Source: DASSUW01 sp963774155
GTDB lineage: Bacteria; Actinomycetota; Thermoleophilia; Solirubrobacterales; Solirubrobacteraceae
DNA: 64,000 nt
NCBI GenBank assembly: GCA_963774155.1
Contig: CAVZDW010000008.1
Location: 620,001 to 684,000, forward strand
Reading direction: 5' to 3'
Position numbers and translations under genes: made by a program. Shown here in pieces: positions 8,313 through 17,538 of the stretch (positions are counted from its first letter, which is position 1; every line of letters starts with the position of its first letter). The notes below the pieces were generated by a model. It made no database searches and was not told where the DNA came from. It worked only from the letters and a program-made list of their open reading frames with translations.

Positions 8313-9776
8313 TCAGGCGCGCTTGAAGACGGCGCGGCCGGGCGCCGGGCGCTGCGCCGCGGCGGCGACGCCGGCGATCCACGAGGGAGCGTCGGCGGTG
8401 GGGGAGACGACGCGCTCGAGCGCGTCGACGACGGCCGGGTCGTAGCCGGTGCCGGACTCCTCGTGCAGCAGCGCGAAGGCGCGCTCGGGCGTCCACGCCG
8501 CGCGGTAGACCCGGTCCGAGACGAGCGCGTCGTAGACGTCGCAGACGGCGAGGATGCGCGTCTCGATCGGCAGGTCGCAGCCCTGCAGGCCGCGCGGGTA
8601 GCCGGTGCCGTCGAGCCGCTCGTGATGGTCGGAGACCAGCCTGCGGACGGTCTCCGGGAACCCGCCGAGCTCCTCGATCAGCCGGCGGCCGGCCTCGGGG
8701 TGGCGGCGGATCTCGGCGAACTCGGCGTCGTCGAGCGGGCCGGGCTTCTGGAGGATGGCCAGCGGGACCGAGAGCTTGCCGACGTCGTGCAGGAGGCCGC
8801 CGACGGCGAGGTCGCGGCGCACCGTGGCCGGCAGGCGCAGCTCCTCGGCGACGCGGGCGGCGAGCAGGGCGACGCGGCGGGTGTGCTCCTCGGTCGAGGC
8901 GTCCCGCTCGGCGAGGCGGACGAGCAGCGCGCGCACGCGCGACCCGAGGTAGGCCTCCTCGGCAGCCACCAGCTCGACGGCGCTGAGGTCGCCGACCAGC
9001 GGGCGCGAGGCGCCGCCGCGGGCGAGGTCGAGCACGGTCGGGATGCCGACCAGGGCGATGCCGCCGAGCTCCAGCGCGTGACCGCCGTAGAAGGCGACGC
9101 TGCCCGGGCCGACGGCGAGCTGGGCGATCAGGGCCAGGGCGAGCCAGGCGCAGCCCGCGACGACCAGGAGGTCGGCGGGCCGGTGGGTGAGCGCATGGGT
9201 GCGCACGGCGCGATGCGCGAGGACGAGCAGGCAGGTGAAGCCGAAGACGAGCAGCGCGATGGCGGGAGCCGAGCCGGCCTGCGGCACCGCGGGGACGATC
9301 TCCGGGAGGTGCAGCGCGAGCCCGCCGAGGGAGAGGACGCCGACGGCGAGGCCGGCCTGGAGGACGAGCAGCGGCCGGATGCGCTTGGGCCGCCGCAGCC
9401 CGGGCAGGGCGGTCAGGGCGAGCAGGCCCGCGCCGACGGGCAGCGAGGCGCCGCCCGCGACGGCGATGACGCCGTTGGGCCCGACGACCACGCCGGGCGT
9501 CGCGAAGCCGTGGACCATGAGCAGCGCCGTGGTGGTCGAGAAGGCGGTGCCGAGCAGGATCACGCGGCCGTCGCGCGCCCGCACGCCGGCCGCCGTGAGG
9601 GCGACGGCGACGGCGGCGGCGGTGCCGGCCGCGAGGACGACGGGCCAGAAGTGCGCCTCGGGGGTGAGGTCGACGGGCTGGTTGCCGACGACGGCGAGGA
9701 GGAGCAGGGGGACGGCCGCCGCCGCAGCCGCCAGAAGGTGTCCGGTCGCGAGCCGGTGGTACCAAGCCCCTCGCAT
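8313..9776 (-). CDS. membrane protein with C-terminal HD-GYP domain
   Basis: Predicted cyclic-di-GMP phosphodiesterase. About 250 N-terminal residues form seven or eight hydrophobic segments (12-30, 44-64, 72-90, 100-124, 134-156, 170-190, 202-224, 230-250). The HD-GYP domain follows: first His at 298, LLHDVGK with HD at 330-331, the signature HHERLDGTGYPRG at 384-396, and AVCDVYDALVSDRVYR near 410. All metal ligands of the family appear intact. The start ATG 9776 has GGGAGG immediately before it. The sensed signal is unknown; no partner gene lies next to it. Confidence 0.9.
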   Translation of the reverse strand: MRGAWYHRLATGHLLAAAAAAVPLLLLAVVGNQPVDLTPEAHFWPVVLAAGTAAAVAVALTAAGVRARDGRVILLGTAFSTTTALLMVHGFATPGVVVGPNGVIAVAGGASLPVGAGLLALTALPGLRRPKRIRPLLVLQAGLAVGVLSLGGLALHLPEIVPAVPQAGSAPAIALLVFGFTCLLVLAHRAVRTHALTHRPADLLVVAGCAWLALALIAQLAVGPGSVAFYGGHALELGGIALVGIPTVLDLARGGASRPLVGDLSAVELVAAEEAYLGSRVRALLVRLAERDASTEEHTRRVALLAARVAEELRLPATVRRDLAVGGLLHDVGKLSVPLAILQKPGPLDDAEFAEIRRHPEAGRRLIEELGGFPETVRRLVSDHHERLDGTGYPRGLQGCDLPIETRILAVCDVYDALVSDRVYRAAWTPERAFALLHEESGTGYDPAVVDALERVVSPTADAPSWIAGVAAAAQRPAPGRAVFKRA

Positions 9777-9816
9777 ACCTCCCTACATCGGCGGGACGCG
9801 TGCGATCGTTGAGCGA

Positions 9817-10692
9817 TCAGGCGGTACGGGCCATGTCTCTTCGCGCGAGCCGCCGCTGGAGCAGCACGTTGAGCCCCATCAGGATCAGCACGACCAGCAG
9901 CAGGCCGGTCGCCAGGACGTTGACCTGCGGCGGCACGCCCTGGCGGGTGGCGCCGAAGATGAAGAGCGGGAACGTGATGGTCTGGCCGGCGTTGAAGCTC
10001 GTGATCACGTAGTCGTCGACCGAGATCGCGGCGGCGAGCAGCGCGGCCGCGGCGACGCCCGGGGCGATCATGGGAAGGGTGATCTTGCGGAACGTCGTCC
10101 ACTCGGTCGCCCCGAGGTCCATGGCCGCCTCTTCGATATGTCGGTCCATGCCCTCCAATCGCGCCTTCACGGTCACCACCACGTACGACACCGTGAACAT
10201 CACGTGGGCGATGACGATCGTCGCGAAGCCCGTGTTGAACGACGCGGTCAGGAACAGCGCCAGCAGCGCGGCGCCGATGACCACCTCGGGCGTCGAGAGC
10301 GGGAGGAAGACGAAGAAGTCGACGGCTGAGCGTCCCCGGAACCCGTACCGCACGAGCGCCATGGCCATGAACGTGCCGAGCGCCGTGGCGATGATCGTCG
10401 AGATCAGCGCGATGAGGAGCGAGTTCTTCATCGCCGTCGCGAGATCGGGGTTCGTGAACGGGTGCAGCCAGGCGTCGAGCGTGAAGCCCTGCCACGTGAA
10501 GTTGAAGCGGCCCGCGGGATCGTTGAACGAGAACACCACGATCACGAAGATCGGGATGAAGAGGTAGAGCAGCGCCAGCGCCGACCAGATGCCCAGCGCC
10601 CAGGAGCGGACGCCGTCGTTGCGCCGCGCCCGCGAGGGCCGGGGCGGAGCCGCCGCGGGGGTGCCCGCCGCCGGAGGGGCCTCGACCGCCAT
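9817..10692 (-). CDS. potC: polyamine ABC transporter permease (PotC type)
   Basis: Inner-membrane permease of a spermidine/putrescine importer. The 291 residues hold six hydrophobic segments and the EAA loop that contacts the ATPase, EEAAMDLGATEWTTFRKITL followed by PMIAPG (about 193-218). The N-terminus is a proline- and alanine-rich cytoplasmic extension. It is last in the operon ALDH-potA-potD-potB-potC, and its ATG overlaps the potB stop by one base (TGATG). A small hairpin GATCG-N5-CGATC (9804-9818) lies at its 3' end. Confidence 0.92.
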   Translation of the reverse strand: MAVEAPPAAGTPAAAPPRPSRARRNDGVRSWALGIWSALALLYLFIPIFVIVVFSFNDPAGRFNFTWQGFTLDAWLHPFTNPDLATAMKNSLLIALISTIIATALGTFMAMALVRYGFRGRSAVDFFVFLPLSTPEVVIGAALLALFLTASFNTGFATIVIAHVMFTVSYVVVTVKARLEGMDRHIEEAAMDLGATEWTTFRKITLPMIAPGVAAAALLAAAISVDDYVITSFNAGQTITFPLFIFGATRQGVPPQVNVLATGLLLVVLILMGLNVLLQRRLARRDMARTA

Positions 10693-11570
10693 CAGATCGC
10701 CGCCTCGGTGAGGTTGCGCGCGCCGAGGACGCGGGCGTAGAGGAAGATCCCGATCAGGATGAAGGTCATGAGGATGAAGGACAGGGCCGCTGCCGATGGG
10801 TAGTCCTGGATGATCAGGTACTTGTTCTGGATGACGTTGCCGATCATGTACTGGCGCGGCGTCCCGAGCAGCGCGGCGTTGATGAAGTCACCGCACGCCG
10901 GGATGAAGGTGAGCAGCGAGCCGGCGAAGATGCCGGGCAGCGCGAGCGGGAGCGTGATCTTGCGGAACGCCGTCGCCCGGCTCGCGTAGAGGTCGGTCGC
11001 GGCCTCGATGTACCGCTTGTCGATCTTCTCGAGCGACACGTAGAGCGGCAGCGCCATGAAGGGCAGGAAGTTGTAGGTGATGCCCGCGATCACCGCCGTG
11101 CGCGTGGCCAGCAGGCGGCCGTCGTCGCCCAGGAGGCCGATCGTCTGCAAGGTGTTCACGACGAAGCCGTCGTCGGAGAGGATCAGCTGCCAGCTCACCG
11201 TCCGCAGCACGTACGAGACGAAGAACGGCAGGATGATCAGGAGCAGCATGAAGTTCTTCCAGCGGCCCGCCTTGAAGGCGATGAAGTAGGCCAGCGGGAA
11301 GGCGATCGTGAAGGTCAGCACCGTCGCGGCGGCCGCGTAGCCGATCGAGCGCAGGAACTGCTCCGAGTAGTCGCTGATGGCGTCCGTGTAGGTGCTCCAC
11401 GCCCAGGTGAACGTGTAGCCCTCCTCCGGGTTGCCGGTCATCAGCGAGACGTTCCACTGGTTGATCAGCGGGATCAGGAAGAAGACGATCAGCCACAGCA
11501 GGCCGGGCGCCAGGAAGATCCACGGCGTGAGCTTGCGCCGGGTGCGCAGGGAGAGCCGGAGCACGCTCAT
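10692..11570 (-). CDS. potB: polyamine ABC transporter permease (PotB type)
   Basis: Second permease subunit of the importer, 292 residues. It has an N-terminal helix WIFLAPGLLWLIVFFLIPL, a large periplasmic loop, then five further hydrophobic segments and the EAA loop YIEAATDLYASRATAFRKIT with LPLALPG. The N-terminal loop plus FVSYVLRTVSWQLIL is typical of PotB. The ATG at 11570 overlaps the potD stop (ATGA), so it is translationally coupled. Confidence 0.92.
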   Translation of the reverse strand: MSVLRLSLRTRRKLTPWIFLAPGLLWLIVFFLIPLINQWNVSLMTGNPEEGYTFTWAWSTYTDAISDYSEQFLRSIGYAAAATVLTFTIAFPLAYFIAFKAGRWKNFMLLLIILPFFVSYVLRTVSWQLILSDDGFVVNTLQTIGLLGDDGRLLATRTAVIAGITYNFLPFMALPLYVSLEKIDKRYIEAATDLYASRATAFRKITLPLALPGIFAGSLLTFIPACGDFINAALLGTPRQYMIGNVIQNKYLIIQDYPSAAALSFILMTFILIGIFLYARVLGARNLTEAAI

Positions 11571-12736
11571 GCGCCGGTCACCGTCGCCATCGCCTCCTGC
11601 ATCGTCCGCTCGTCCTCGGGCGACAGCGTCGGGTAGGCCTTGAGCTGCGCCTGGATCTCGGGCGGCGGGAAGATCAGCGGGTTGTTCGCGATCTCCGGGT
11701 CGGTCTTCGCGAGCTCCTCGCGGGCGCCCTTGACCGGGGAGATGTAGTTGACCCACGCCGCCAGCTTGGCCGCTACGACCGGGTCGTAGAGGTAGTTCAT
11801 CATCGTCTCAGCGGCGTACGGATGCTCGACGTTGGCCGGCATCATGAGGTTGTCGTTGAAGGCCATGTTGCCCTCTTCGAAGTACGCGAACCGGAGGTCG
11901 GGGTTGTCGCTCTGGAGCGCCACGACGTCACCCGAGTAGGCGAGCGAGACCCAGACGTTGCCCTTCGCCAGGTCGGTCGTGTAGTCGTTGCCGGTGAAGC
12001 GCCGGAACTGACCGCCCTGGTTGACCTCGTCGATCTTCTCGATCGCGCCGAGGAGCTGGTCGATGTTGGCCGACGAGGCGTCGACGCCGTCGCCCAGCAG
12101 CACCGTGCACGCCGAGTCGTACGGCTCGGACAGCATCGTCACGCGGCCCTTGAACTTCGGGTCGAAGAGGTCCGCGACGTTGCCGAGCTCGCGGCCGGTC
12201 TTCTTGATGTTGTAGCCGAGCCCGATGGCGCCCGACTGGTACGGGAGCGTGAACCTGCGGTCGGGGTCGTAGCTGATCGTCGCGAGGTTGTCGACGAGGT
12301 TGGACATGTTCGGCACGTTCGCCGGGTCGATGGGCTCCACGTACGCGTTGCGGACCCAGCGGGAGGCCATGTAGTCGGTCAGCACGACGATGTCGCGGCC
12401 GATCGGGACGCCCTGCTCGAGCTGCTGGCCGACCTTCCCGAGGAACTCGTAGTTGTCGTTGATCTCCTCGAGGTAGCGGACCTTGCCGCCGAACTCCTTG
12501 TCGAACGTCTTGAGGAGCTTCTTGTCCATGTAGAGCGGCCAGTTGGAGAACGTCCAGTTGCCGATCTCGGTCTTCGGGTGCTTGACCTCGCGGGCCGCCG
12601 CGGCGACCTCCTCCTCCGTCGCCCCCGTGCCCTCGATCCCGCAGGCCGCGAGGAACGCGGGCAGGCCGGTGAGGGCGATCCCCGTCGTGCCCGCGCGCCC
12701 GATGAAGCGGCGGCGGGAGAGGCGGTCGTCAGGCAT
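11567..12736 (-). CDS. potD: polyamine ABC transporter substrate-binding lipoprotein (PotD type)
   Basis: Extracytoplasmic receptor of the importer, 389 residues. The N-terminus carries a twin-arginine motif SRRRFIG (7-13), a hydrophobic stretch, and a lipobox LAAC with the cysteine at 32, so it should be exported folded by Tat and lipid-anchored. The mature part has PotD-like segments FSNWPLYMDKKLLKTF, VVLTDYMASRWVRN and LAYSGDVVAL, and ends like periplasmic spermidine/putrescine receptors. It overlaps potA by 8 nt. Confidence 0.93.
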   Translation of the reverse strand: MPDDRLSRRRFIGRAGTTGIALTGLPAFLAACGIEGTGATEEEVAAAAREVKHPKTEIGNWTFSNWPLYMDKKLLKTFDKEFGGKVRYLEEINDNYEFLGKVGQQLEQGVPIGRDIVVLTDYMASRWVRNAYVEPIDPANVPNMSNLVDNLATISYDPDRRFTLPYQSGAIGLGYNIKKTGRELGNVADLFDPKFKGRVTMLSEPYDSACTVLLGDGVDASSANIDQLLGAIEKIDEVNQGGQFRRFTGNDYTTDLAKGNVWVSLAYSGDVVALQSDNPDLRFAYFEEGNMAFNDNLMMPANVEHPYAAETMMNYLYDPVVAAKLAAWVNYISPVKGAREELAKTDPEIANNPLIFPPPEIQAQLKAYPTLSPEDERTMQEAMATVTGA

Positions 12737-13841
12737 GGTCGCCGGACGCCACGACGAACGTGTGCTGCGGGTCCCAGGAGAGCTGGACCTCGCGGCCCGG
12801 CCCGAGCGAGTCCGGCTCCGCGCCGTCGAGATTCTGCTGGAAGACCGTCAGCTCCTCGCCGCCCGCGGCGCGGACGACGTACTGGATCGAGACGCCGAGG
12901 AACGAGGCCACGACGACCGTGCCGCGCAGCACGTTGTGCCCGCCGGCGACGTCCGCCCCGGCCGGCGAGAGCGTGACCTTCTCGGGCCGGACGCCGACCT
13001 TGACGGCGTCGCCGTCGTGCGGGCCGACGCGGTTGGTCGGGACGTTGAGCGTCGCGCCGTCGTGCGTCTGGGCGGTGGAGTGGCCGTTGTTGCTCGCCTG
13101 CATGCGCGCGTCGACGAGGTTCGAGACCCCGAGGAAGTTGGCCACGAACTCGGTCTGGGGGCGCTCGTAGAGGTCGGCGGCGCCGCCGGCCTGCTCGATC
13201 CTGCCGCCGTGCATGACCGCGATCGTGTCGGCCATGCTCATGGCCTCTTCCTGGTCGTGCGTCACGTGGACGAACGTGATGCCGACCTCGCGCTGGATCC
13301 GCTTGAGCTGGAGCTGCAGCTGCTTGCGCAGGCGCAGGTCGAGCGCCCCGAGCGGCTCGTCGAGCAGGAGCGCCCGCGGGCGGTTGACCAGCGCGCGGGC
13401 CAGGGCGACGCGCTGCTGCTGGCCGCCGGAGAGCTGCGCGGGCTTGCGCTTGCCGAACTGGCCGAGCTGCACCATCTCGAGCGCCTCGTCGACGCGGCTC
13501 TTGACGTCGGCCTTGCTGATCTTCTTGCGCTCGAGCCCGAAGGCGACGTTCTTCTCGACCGAGAGGTGCGGGAACAGCGCGTAGGACTGGAACACGGTGT
13601 TCACGTCGCGCTTGTACGGCGGGAGCTGGGTGACCTCCTCGCCGCCGAGGTACACCCTGCCCTCCGTGGGGTCCTCGAAGCCGCCGATCATGCGCAGCGA
13701 GGTCGTCTTCCCGCAGCCGGAGGGGCCGAGCAGGGCGAAGAACTCCCCCTGGGGGATGGACAGCGTCAGGTCGTCGACCGCCGTGTGCTCCCCGAAGCGC
13801 TTGGTGACCGACTCCAAGCGGATATCAGCGTCGCTCGTCAT
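12729..13841 (-). CDS. potA: polyamine ABC transporter ATPase (PotA type)
   Basis: Energises the polyamine importer at the inner membrane face. In 370 residues: Walker A GPSGCGKT (39-46), Q-loop VFQSYALFPHLSV, signature LSGGQQQRVALARAL, Walker B ALLLDEPLGALD, the H-loop in HVTHDQEEAMSMAD, and a C-terminal TOBE regulatory domain with VGVRPEKVTLSP. The start ATG 13841 overlaps the aldehyde dehydrogenase stop (ATGA). Confidence 0.95.
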   Translation of the reverse strand: MTSDADIRLESVTKRFGEHTAVDDLTLSIPQGEFFALLGPSGCGKTTSLRMIGGFEDPTEGRVYLGGEEVTQLPPYKRDVNTVFQSYALFPHLSVEKNVAFGLERKKISKADVKSRVDEALEMVQLGQFGKRKPAQLSGGQQQRVALARALVNRPRALLLDEPLGALDLRLRKQLQLQLKRIQREVGITFVHVTHDQEEAMSMADTIAVMHGGRIEQAGGAADLYERPQTEFVANFLGVSNLVDARMQASNNGHSTAQTHDGATLNVPTNRVGPHDGDAVKVGVRPEKVTLSPAGADVAGGHNVLRGTVVVASFLGVSIQYVVRAAGGEELTVFQQNLDGAEPDSLGPGREVQLSWDPQHTFVVASGDHA

Positions 13842-15340
13842 GCATCCTCCGGGGTAGACACCGCGTCGTACCAATCCTTCCGGGGCGCGCCCGTCAGTTC
13901 GAACACGACGTGCTTGATCGCCGTGTACTCCTCGAGCGCATACATGGACATGTCCTTGCCGAAGCCAGAGCCCTTGACCCCACCGTGCGGCATCTCCGAT
14001 CCGATCGCGAGATGCTCGTTGATCCACACGGTACCTGCCTCGAGCTCGCGTGCGGCCCGCTGGGCGCGGAACACGTCTTTCGTCCAGGCCGAGGCGGCCA
14101 GGCCGTAGCGGGTCCCGTTGGCCTTGGCGAACGCCTCGTCGTCGCTCGCGAAGGGCAGGACGCAGACCACCGGGCCGAAGACCTCGTTCTGGACGATCTC
14201 GGAGGTCTGGTCCGCACCGGTGATGACGGTCGGACGGTAGAAGGCGCCGGGGCCGTCGATCGGCTGCCCGCCGCGGGTCGCCGTGGCACCGGCCTCGACG
14301 GCGCGCTGCACGAAGGCGTGGACGCGGTCGCGCTGGTCGGGTGAGACGAGCGGTCCGAGGTTCGTGGCGTCGTCCATCGGGTCGCCGACGACGAGCCGGT
14401 CGACCTTGTGCAGGAAGCGCTCCATGAACGCGTCGCGGACATCGTCATGGACGTAGATGCGCGTCGCCGCGGTGCAATCCTGCCCGCAGTTGGCGAACGC
14501 GCCGACGATGGCGCCCTCGGCCGCCGCCTCGAGGTCGGCGTCGGCGAAGACCACGAACGGCGCCTTGCCGCCGAGCTCCATGTGCACGCGCTTGACCGTG
14601 CCCGCGGCCTCGCGCATGACGCTCGCGCCCGTGCGCGTCGAGCCGGTGACCGAGATGAGCGCGACGTCCTCGTGGCGGGCGAGCACGCCGCCGACCTCGG
14701 GACCGGGCCCGGGAACGACGTTGAGGACACCCGGCGGAAGCCCCGCCTCCAGCGCCAGCCGCCCCAGCATCAGCGCGGTGAGGGGGGTCAACTCGGCGGG
14801 CTTGAGGACGACGGTGTTGCCGGCCGCCAGCGCGGGGCCGATCTTCCACGCCGCCATGTTCAGCGGGTAGTTCCAGGGGGCGATCGAGGCGCAGACGCCG
14901 ATCGGCTCGCGCCGGATCGAGCTGGTCAGGCCCTCGAGGTACTCGCCCGAGGCCTTGCCCTCGAGGTTGCGCGCGGCCGCCGCGAAGAAGCGCAGGTTGT
15001 CGATCGTCAGCGGGACGTCGAACGCGCTCGAGAACTTCAGCGGCTTGCCGGTGTTGCGCGACTCGGTGCGGGCGAACTCGTCGGCGCGCTCCTCGAGCAG
15101 GTCGGCCATGCGATCGATGACGGCGGCGCGCTCGGCGGGCGTGATGCGGCTCCAGACGCCGCTCCTGAACGCCGCCCGGGCAGCCTCGACGGCGCGCTCG
15201 GCATCGGCGGCCGAGGCATCGGCCACATCCGCGATCGGCTCGCCCGTCGCGGGATCGTGGACGGCCCTGGTCGCGGTCGTGTGGACGTCTTGTCCGTCGA
15301 TCAGCAGCGCAGGGGCCGTCGCGTTGTCAGCTATGGACAT
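13838..15340 (-). CDS. aldehyde dehydrogenase, probably aminobutyraldehyde type
   Basis: NAD(P)-dependent aldehyde dehydrogenase of 500 residues. Cofactor and catalytic motifs are complete: APWNYPLNMAAWKIGPALAA (155-174), the glutamate motif MELGGKAPF (254-262) and the nucleophile motif NCGQDCTAA (284-292, Cys289). N-terminal wording such as RNTGKPLKFSSAFDVPLTID resembles gamma-aminobutyraldehyde dehydrogenases. It is first in the polyamine transport operon, so oxidation of 4-aminobutanal to GABA is the likely job. The ATG at 15340 has GGAGG 6 nt upstream. Substrate is inferred from context. Confidence 0.88.
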   Translation of the reverse strand: MSIADNATAPALLIDGQDVHTTATRAVHDPATGEPIADVADASAADAERAVEAARAAFRSGVWSRITPAERAAVIDRMADLLEERADEFARTESRNTGKPLKFSSAFDVPLTIDNLRFFAAAARNLEGKASGEYLEGLTSSIRREPIGVCASIAPWNYPLNMAAWKIGPALAAGNTVVLKPAELTPLTALMLGRLALEAGLPPGVLNVVPGPGPEVGGVLARHEDVALISVTGSTRTGASVMREAAGTVKRVHMELGGKAPFVVFADADLEAAAEGAIVGAFANCGQDCTAATRIYVHDDVRDAFMERFLHKVDRLVVGDPMDDATNLGPLVSPDQRDRVHAFVQRAVEAGATATRGGQPIDGPGAFYRPTVITGADQTSEIVQNEVFGPVVCVLPFASDDEAFAKANGTRYGLAASAWTKDVFRAQRAARELEAGTVWINEHLAIGSEMPHGGVKGSGFGKDMSMYALEEYTAIKHVVFELTGAPRKDWYDAVSTPEDA

Positions 15341-15372
15341 CGAGACCCTCCAACTTGGCCCACAATTCCGGG

Positions 15373-15408
15373 TTGCAGCAGACACTGCAATGGACACAGC
15401 GGCGTGTC
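15373..15408. promoter_or_regulatory. twin inverted repeats between the polyamine operon and its regulator
   Basis: Two perfect dyads with identical 6-nt spacers lie side by side in the 94-bp divergent gap: TTGCAG-N6-CTGCAA at 15373-15390 and GACAC-N6-GTGTC at 15393-15408. Their position suggests operators for the PucR-type regulator, controlling both directions. No experiment supports this; it is read from the sequence. Confidence 0.5.
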
Positions 15409-15434
15409 TTGTTCGAGTATGGCTGACGAAACGT

Positions 15435-17036
15435 ATGCTGACCCTCGCCGAATTCCTCGATCTTCCGGTCGTCCGGCGCGCCCTGCCGGAGGTGATCGCG
15501 GGCGCGGGCGGGCTCGATCGCGAGCTGCGCTGGGCCCATGTGGTGGAGATGGCCGACCCGAGCGACCTGCTCAAGGGCGGCGAGCTGGTGCTCACCACGG
15601 GGATCGGGACGGGTACGCGAGAGCGTGACCAGCGTCGCTGGATCGGGTCGCTGATCGAGCAGGGCGCGGCGGCGGTGGCGGTGGAGCTGGGCACGACCTG
15701 GCGCGAGAAGGTGCCCGAGCCGATGGTGGAGGAGTGCGCGGCCGCCGGATTGCCCCTGGTGGCCTTCCGGCGCTCTGTGCGGTTCATCGACATCACGGAG
15801 GCGGTCCACTCGGCCGTGCTGAACCGCCAGTTCGAGCTGCTGCGGCGTGGCGAGGAGATCCACCGCCGGTTCACGGAGCTGATCCTCCACGGCCGTGGGG
15901 TGCCCGAGATACTGAGCGAGCTGGCGGCCGCCGTGGGCAACCCGGTCGTCCTCGAGGACGCGGGCCACGAGCTCGTCTACTACGTGTCCGGCCGCTCCGG
16001 CGACGACGTGGCGCTGTCGGCCTGGACCGACCTGCACCGCGCCGAGGATCGCGGCGAGACGCCCGAGGGCGCGTTCGTGGTCGACGTGCGGCTGATGGAC
16101 AGCTCGTGGGGGAGGCTGCTCGCCCTGGCCGTCGACGAGCCGCTCGACGACTTCGACTTCGTCGCCTGCGAGCGCGCCGCCCTGGCCGTGGCCATCGACC
16201 TCCTCGGCCAGCAGCACGAGGAGCACCTGCGTGCGCGCTCGCGCGGGGCGTTCCTCTCGGATCTGGCCGACGGCCGGGTCGAGGAGGCCGATGCGCGCCG
16301 CCGAGCCGAGGCGCTGGGCTTCCCGGGCCGGGGGGTGCTGCTCCCGGTGGCGGCGAGCTGGCGCGGCCCGCGGTCCCGGCGGGGCGAGGAGCTGTCCTGG
16401 ACCCGCCTGTCCGGCGACCTGCGCGCCGCGCTGTCCTCGACGGGCTTCGCGGTGCTGCTCGGCCCGCGCGACGCCGACCTCCTGGTGTTGCTGGCCCTCG
16501 GCGCCCGCGTGTACGACGAGGCACTGGCCGAGCACGTCGCGGGCCTGTTCCACAGCGTGCTCGAGCGCCGGGGCGCCGGCCCGGAGGTCGCCGCCCTCGC
16601 CATCGGCGCGCCGGCGGGCACGTGGGGCGCCGCCGGTCAGGGCCTGCGTCGCGTCCGCCGGTCCGCCGGGGCCGCGACAGCCCTCCCGCCGCGCCGCTGG
16701 TACGACGCCCGCCGGCCGGGAGTCACGGACCTCCTGCACGACCTGCGCGACACCCCGGAGCTCGACGCCTTCGTCGACGAGCAGCTCGGACCCCTGCTCG
16801 AGGGAGGCTCGGCCCGCCACCGGGTCCTGCTCGAGACGCTCGAGGCCTACCTCGCGGCCGGCGGCCGCAAGGCCCAGGCCGCCCGAACGCTGCATCTCGA
16901 GCGCCAGTCGCTCTACCTGCGGCTGCACCGGATCGAGGAGCTCCTCGGCGTCGCGCTGGACGACGAGGACGCGGTCCTCGGCCTCCATCTCGCCGTGCGC
17001 GCCCTGGCCCTCCGCCGCCGCCGGGCCGCGGCGTGA
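15435..17036 (+). CDS. PucR-family transcriptional regulator
   Basis: Activator-type regulator of nitrogen-compound catabolism, 533 residues. An N-terminal PucR domain (LTLAEFLDLPVVRRALPEVI onward, about 1-125, with DLLKGGELVLTTG) is followed by a GAF/GGDEF-like middle and a C-terminal HTH (about 455-510: RKAQAARTLHLERQSLYLRL with HRIEELLGV). It is divergent from the aldehyde dehydrogenase-pot operon, 94 bp apart, with two dyads between, so it probably responds to a polyamine or its product. ATG 15435 is about 11 nt after TATGGC, a possible -10 box giving a very short leader. Confidence 0.9.
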   Translation: MLTLAEFLDLPVVRRALPEVIAGAGGLDRELRWAHVVEMADPSDLLKGGELVLTTGIGTGTRERDQRRWIGSLIEQGAAAVAVELGTTWREKVPEPMVEECAAAGLPLVAFRRSVRFIDITEAVHSAVLNRQFELLRRGEEIHRRFTELILHGRGVPEILSELAAAVGNPVVLEDAGHELVYYVSGRSGDDVALSAWTDLHRAEDRGETPEGAFVVDVRLMDSSWGRLLALAVDEPLDDFDFVACERAALAVAIDLLGQQHEEHLRARSRGAFLSDLADGRVEEADARRRAEALGFPGRGVLLPVAASWRGPRSRRGEELSWTRLSGDLRAALSSTGFAVLLGPRDADLLVLLALGARVYDEALAEHVAGLFHSVLERRGAGPEVAALAIGAPAGTWGAAGQGLRRVRRSAGAATALPPRRWYDARRPGVTDLLHDLRDTPELDAFVDEQLGPLLEGGSARHRVLLETLEAYLAAGGRKAQAARTLHLERQSLYLRLHRIEELLGVALDDEDAVLGLHLAVRALALRRRRAAA

Positions 17037-17159
17037 AGCCCTAAGGGGTCGTTGCGGAGAGGCCTAAGGCCTTACGGCCCCAAAGCGGCTCCGGATGCCC
17101 GATGTAAGGGGTCCGCGCAACCTCCAGAATGCCTGGAAATGGCAAAGACGGAGGACATC

Positions 17160-17453
17160 ATGAACGCGCTCACGATCCGCCAGGCAGTGCCGAGTGACGA
17201 GACCGCGCTCGAGCAGCTCGCCGCGCTCGACTCCAGCCGTCCGCTGCGGGAGCCCGTGCTCGTCGGCCAGGTCGGGGCCGAGCTGTGGGCCGCCGTGTCG
17301 CTGGACGACTTCACGGTCGTCTCCGATCCCTTCCGGCCGTCCGGTGAGCTGGCCTTCGTGCTCGTCGAGCGCGCGCGCCAGCTCGAGCGCAGCCAGCGGC
17401 GCGCCCACGGGCGCCGGCGTCGCCGGATCGGCCTGCCGCGGCTCGCGGCCTAG
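17160..17453 (+). CDS. 97-residue hypothetical protein
   Basis: Soluble small protein beginning MNALTIRQAVPSDETALEQL, ending in a very basic tail (RRAHGRRRRRIGLPRLAA). The N-terminal part resembles the first strand and helix of GNAT acetyltransferases (TIRQAVPSDETALEQLAAL), but the acetyl-CoA motif is missing, so this is a fragment-like or divergent relative. GGAGG lies 7 nt before the ATG, supporting the start. The 120-nt gap before it holds a palindrome GGCCTAAGGCC and two copies of TAAGGGGTC. Confidence 0.6.
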   Translation: MNALTIRQAVPSDETALEQLAALDSSRPLREPVLVGQVGAELWAAVSLDDFTVVSDPFRPSGELAFVLVERARQLERSQRRAHGRRRRRIGLPRLAA

Positions 17454-17538
17454 CCGGCCACCCACTGTCCGTACGGATGCTCCGCTCCCGGCCCGGCGCC
17501 CAGGCAGGCGATCGCGGTCGCCGGCACTTCCGCGAGGT

